Assembly: GCA_029880775.1 (NCBI GenBank)
Contig: JAOUNV010000071.1
Coordinates: 1-7,603 of the forward strand
Source of the DNA: Nitrospinota bacterium
GTDB lineage: Bacteria > Nitrospinota_A > UBA7883
Direction: 5' to 3'
Length of the DNA stretch: 7,603 bases
The position numbers were made by a program, and so were the translations under genes. Positions 5,452 through 7,603 of the stretch are shown in pieces. The notes under the pieces were generated by a model. It did not search any database. It saw nothing but the letters and a program-made list of their open reading frames with translations, and had not been told where the DNA came from. The stretch's first letter is position 1, and every line of letters starts with the position of its first letter.

Positions 5452-6300
5452 ATGTCGGGTTTCTTTACCAAGTTTAAGGGTGCTTCTCTTTTAGCCGCCC
5501 TTTTTACGCTCTCCATTTTCCTTTTCTATTTAAGCGCCAGGAAATCAAATCGCCTAACGCCGATGCAAACCGCGGCGGTTACCATCATGTCCCCCTTCCA
5601 GAAAAGCCTGACATGGGTGGTGAATTATACTTCCAGCGCCTGGGAGGGCTATATCCACCTGGTGGGAGTGAATCAGGAAAACGTGGCGCTGAAAAAACGA
5701 ATCAACGACCTGGAAATGAATAATTCCCGCTTGAGGGAAAAGCTGGGACAGTATGGAAGGATCGAGCGGCTTTTAGGCGCAAATCCCGAGGACGCGGGCC
5801 CTGTGGAAGTGGCTCGCGTGGTGGCACGAGACACCTTAGGGCTGGTGCGCATGGTCACCCTGGACAAAGGATCGGACCATGGCCTGGCCCGAAACATGCC
5901 CGTGGTCACCCACCGGGGGCTTGTGGGGAGGATCATACTCACCAGCGGTGGGGCGTCCAAGGTGTTGTTGATCACCGATGTGCGCTCCGCCGTGGATGGA
6001 CTGGCCCAAAAAAGCAGGGATGGACTGGTGGCCTCCGGCTCCAACAGCCACGACCTTTATGTGCGCTATCTCAGGACCGACGCCAAAGTGGCCGATGGGG
6101 ATCAGGTGGTCTCCTCCGGGCTGGGAGGGGTATACCCCAAGGGGCTTTTGATCGGTTCGCTTTATGACATCCAGAGGGAAAAGGAGGAGCTGTTCGTCAC
6201 CGCCAGGATAACGCCCCACGCCGACCTGGAGCGGCTGGAGGAAGTGCTGGTGCTCAAAAGCTTCGTCCCGTCACAGGTGGATCTGGATAAAAAGCGATGA
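5452..6300 (+). CDS. mreC: Rod shape-determining protein MreC
   Basis: MreC is a bitopic inner-membrane protein whose periplasmic part forms dimers or filaments and activates the PBP2-RodA wall synthase. The 282 residues show the family layout: a short basic cytoplasmic N-terminus (FTKFKG), one membrane segment (about 11-27), a charged heptad-like coiled coil (about 73-108), and a periplasmic beta domain (about 118-270). The beta domain has VVARDTLGLVRMVTLDKG (123-140), PVVTHRGLVGRI (150-161), VLLITDVRSAVDG (171-183) and the signature VVSSGLGGVYPKGLLIG (219-235). The start is ATG; its ribosome binding site is poor (GGA about 8 bases upstream), but no other start codon occurs in frame after the mreB stop. 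The stop overlaps the mreD start as ATGA, implying coupled translation. Confidence 0.96.
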   Translation: MSGFFTKFKGASLLAALFTLSIFLFYLSARKSNRLTPMQTAAVTIMSPFQKSLTWVVNYTSSAWEGYIHLVGVNQENVALKKRINDLEMNNSRLREKLGQYGRIERLLGANPEDAGPVEVARVVARDTLGLVRMVTLDKGSDHGLARNMPVVTHRGLVGRIILTSGGASKVLLITDVRSAVDGLAQKSRDGLVASGSNSHDLYVRYLRTDAKVADGDQVVSSGLGGVYPKGLLIGSLYDIQREKEELFVTARITPHADLERLEEVLVLKSFVPSQVDLDKKR

Positions 6301-6848
6301 AAATCGTTCAATACGTTATCGTCGCCTGGGTCTTCTTCATTATACAATCCGCTTCTTTTTCCATTATTCCTGGCATTGGTTTTCGGCCGGACATGGCGCT
6401 GATCCTGGTGGTTCACTTCGCGCTGGCCTTCGGCAGGAGCGGGGGGCTGGCCTTTGGAGCGGGGGCAGGGTTGTTTCAAGACCTGCTGCTGTGCGGGCCC
6501 GTGGGCCCGGGGGTTCTCTCCTGGGGGCTGGCCGGATACGCCTCCGGGGCTTTGCGCGAAATATATATCAGCGACACTTTACGGTCTCGGGCCGCGCTGA
6601 TGGCGGCGGTCACCCTGTCCGATATCGTGATAAGAGCTTCGATGGTCAGGATGGCTTCCGACGCCCAGATAGGGCATGCGGCTATGGCCGCCATGGGCCC
6701 CCAGGTGGTGGTAAACGTATTCTTCGCTATCCTGGCGATGCCGCTGCTAAGCTGGCTGGATCAGACAATAGGCGGCGCCGAAACACGAATGGAAAAGAGA
6801 AAGAAGCTAAACTCGTTTCTCTCCGGGATGAGAAAAGCTACGGAGTGA
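6297..6848 (+). CDS. mreD: Rod shape-determining protein MreD
   Basis: MreD is a polytopic inner-membrane partner of MreC in the elongasome, with no known enzymatic activity. The 183 residues hold about five hydrophobic segments (near 4-25, 32-46, 48-65, 71-85, 98-116, 133-153, some of them possibly re-entrant). Family-typical stretches are FRPDMALILVVHFALAFG (29-46) and GAGLFQDLLLCGPVG (56-70). The C-terminal tail after about residue 160 is rich in lysine and arginine (RMEKRKK) and probably cytoplasmic. The start is ATG, overlapping the mreC stop by four bases. The last 11 bases overlap the convergent substrate-binding protein gene. The usual downstream genes for PBP2 (mrdA) and RodA are therefore not in this operon. 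Confidence 0.95.
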   Translation: MKIVQYVIVAWVFFIIQSASFSIIPGIGFRPDMALILVVHFALAFGRSGGLAFGAGAGLFQDLLLCGPVGPGVLSWGLAGYASGALREIYISDTLRSRAALMAAVTLSDIVIRASMVRMASDAQIGHAAMAAMGPQVVVNVFFAILAMPLLSWLDQTIGGAETRMEKRKKLNSFLSGMRKATE

Positions 6849-7603
6849 TGGCGGCCTTGTGGTTGCGCAGATGCTCCTCTTTCGGGACCCACCATTGTTC
6901 GAAGTTATACCCGATCCCGGCGGCCCCAGGAACGATTCCCCGGATTCTTTTCGCCACCACCGGCAGCGCCTCCGGAACATACAGGAAGGTATAGGGCTGC
7001 TCCTCGGCCAGTATATCCTGGAACCTGCCATAATACTCCTTCCGCTTTTCCATGTCGAAAGTCCGCCGTCCCCTCTCCAGAAGCTCGTCCACTTCCGGGC
7101 TGGCGAAGGAGACGAAGTTGAATTCATGTTCGCCGGTTTTCGATGAGTGCCATATGGGGTATGGATCCGGGTCCAGCCCCAGCCCCCAGCCCAGAATCAC
7201 CGCGTCAAAATCCCGCTTGTTTATGAAGTTGTTTATAAACGAGGACCATTCGATGACCCTCAGCTTGGCCGTAACGCCGATCCTCTTCAGGTTTTGCTGG
7301 ATCACCTGGGCGGCGTTCTTCCGCACGTCGTTTCCCTGGTTGGTGATTATTTCAAACTCGAATGACTTGCCATCCTTGTCCAGCACCCCGTCGCCGTTGG
7401 TATCCTTCCACCCCGCCTCGCCCATCAGCTTCTTGGCCATGGCCGGATTGTATGGATACCGTTTCACGTCATCCTTGTAGGCCCAGGTGCCATATTTGAT
7501 CGGCCCCGTGGCGGGCTTGCCCAGCCCCAGCAACGCCGCGTCCACTATCTCTTCCTTATTGATGGCGTAGGTGAGCGCCTGGCGGACTCGTTTGTCTTCG
7601 AAC
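6838..7603 (-). CDS. ABC-transporter substrate-binding protein, family 5 (peptide/nickel type), C-terminal 254 residues; N-terminus off the right edge
   Basis: Family 5 extracytoplasmic binding proteins capture oligopeptides, nickel or other small ligands for an ABC importer. Seen from the right edge (first full codon at 7602): FEDKRVRQALTYAINKEEI (1-19), the hallmark of the family, in which xxRVRQALxYAIDRxxI is typical; a PATGPI stretch (30-35); NPAMAKKLMGEAGW (52-65); the acidic loop DTNGDGVLDKDG (67-78); AQVIQQNLKRIGV (98-110); WGLGLDPDPYPIWHS (139-153); and a C-terminal region with EQPYTFLYVPEALPVVAKR. The reading frame is open to the window edge, so the signal peptide and N-terminal lobe (roughly half the protein) lie outside. 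It ends with TAG at 6840-6838, overlapping the 3' end of mreD. The substrate cannot be deduced, and permease genes are not visible. It is unrelated to the mre and hem clusters. Confidence 0.93.
   Translation of the reverse strand, partial: FEDKRVRQALTYAINKEEIVDAALLGLGKPATGPIKYGTWAYKDDVKRYPYNPAMAKKLMGEAGWKDTNGDGVLDKDGKSFEFEIITNQGNDVRKNAAQVIQQNLKRIGVTAKLRVIEWSSFINNFINKRDFDAVILGWGLGLDPDPYPIWHSSKTGEHEFNFVSFASPEVDELLERGRRTFDMEKRKEYYGRFQDILAEEQPYTFLYVPEALPVVAKRIRGIVPGAAGIGYNFEQWWVPKEEHLRNHKAAITP

Noticed and set aside
6491..6994. 167-codon plus-strand frame running from within mreD into the convergent gene
   Set aside because: It overlaps two well-supported genes out of frame, has no motif, and its start is internal to mreD.

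Overview
The window is a densely packed chromosomal segment, GC-rich by eye, from a Gram-negative, probably rod-shaped bacterium. It holds two divergent housekeeping clusters plus the end of a third, unrelated transcription unit. A MreB with a hydrophobic N-terminal extension and a complete mreBCD set point to a Gram-negative cell envelope. The gene order sirC-hemX/ccsA-like-hemA-hemC is one I associate with deltaproteobacteria and allied phyla such as Nitrospinota. That placement rests on remembered gene order and is low confidence.

Left half, minus strand (4157 down to 1): rpiB, nrdR, a precorrin-2 dehydrogenase (sirC), a HemX/CcsA-family membrane protein, hemA and the first half of hemC. 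The last five genes are almost certainly co-transcribed: nrdR/sirC and sirC/hemX overlap by ATGA, hemX and hemA are 1 base apart, and hemA and hemC are 22 bases apart. rpiB lies 52 bases before nrdR and has a perfect sigma-70-type promoter (TTGACA, 17 bases, TATAAT) upstream. The tetrapyrrole logic is clear. HemA commits glutamyl-tRNA to 5-aminolevulinate, HemC makes the linear tetrapyrrole, the HemX-like protein is a candidate modulator of HemA, and SirC draws precorrin-2 into the siroheme branch. The uroporphyrinogen methyltransferase that SirC needs is absent here and is expected beyond the left edge.

Centre (4158-4377): a divergent intergenic region of about 220 bases. It holds the rpiB promoter, a weak candidate forward promoter, a 10-base direct repeat and a terminator-like hairpin immediately before the mreB ribosome binding site.

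Right half, plus strand (4378-6848): mreB, mreC and mreD, the core of the elongasome that directs lateral cell-wall synthesis. The usual downstream partners (PBP2 and RodA) are not present, because mreD runs 11 bases into a convergent gene. That gene (6838 to the right edge, minus strand) is the C-terminal part of a family 5 ABC-transporter substrate-binding protein.

I found no mobile element, CRISPR array, tRNA, rRNA or clearly novel system. The observations most worth checking are the loss of the tryptophan-rich haem motif in the CcsA/HemX-like protein, the consensus promoter that settles the rpiB start, and the attenuator-like hairpin in the mreB leader.
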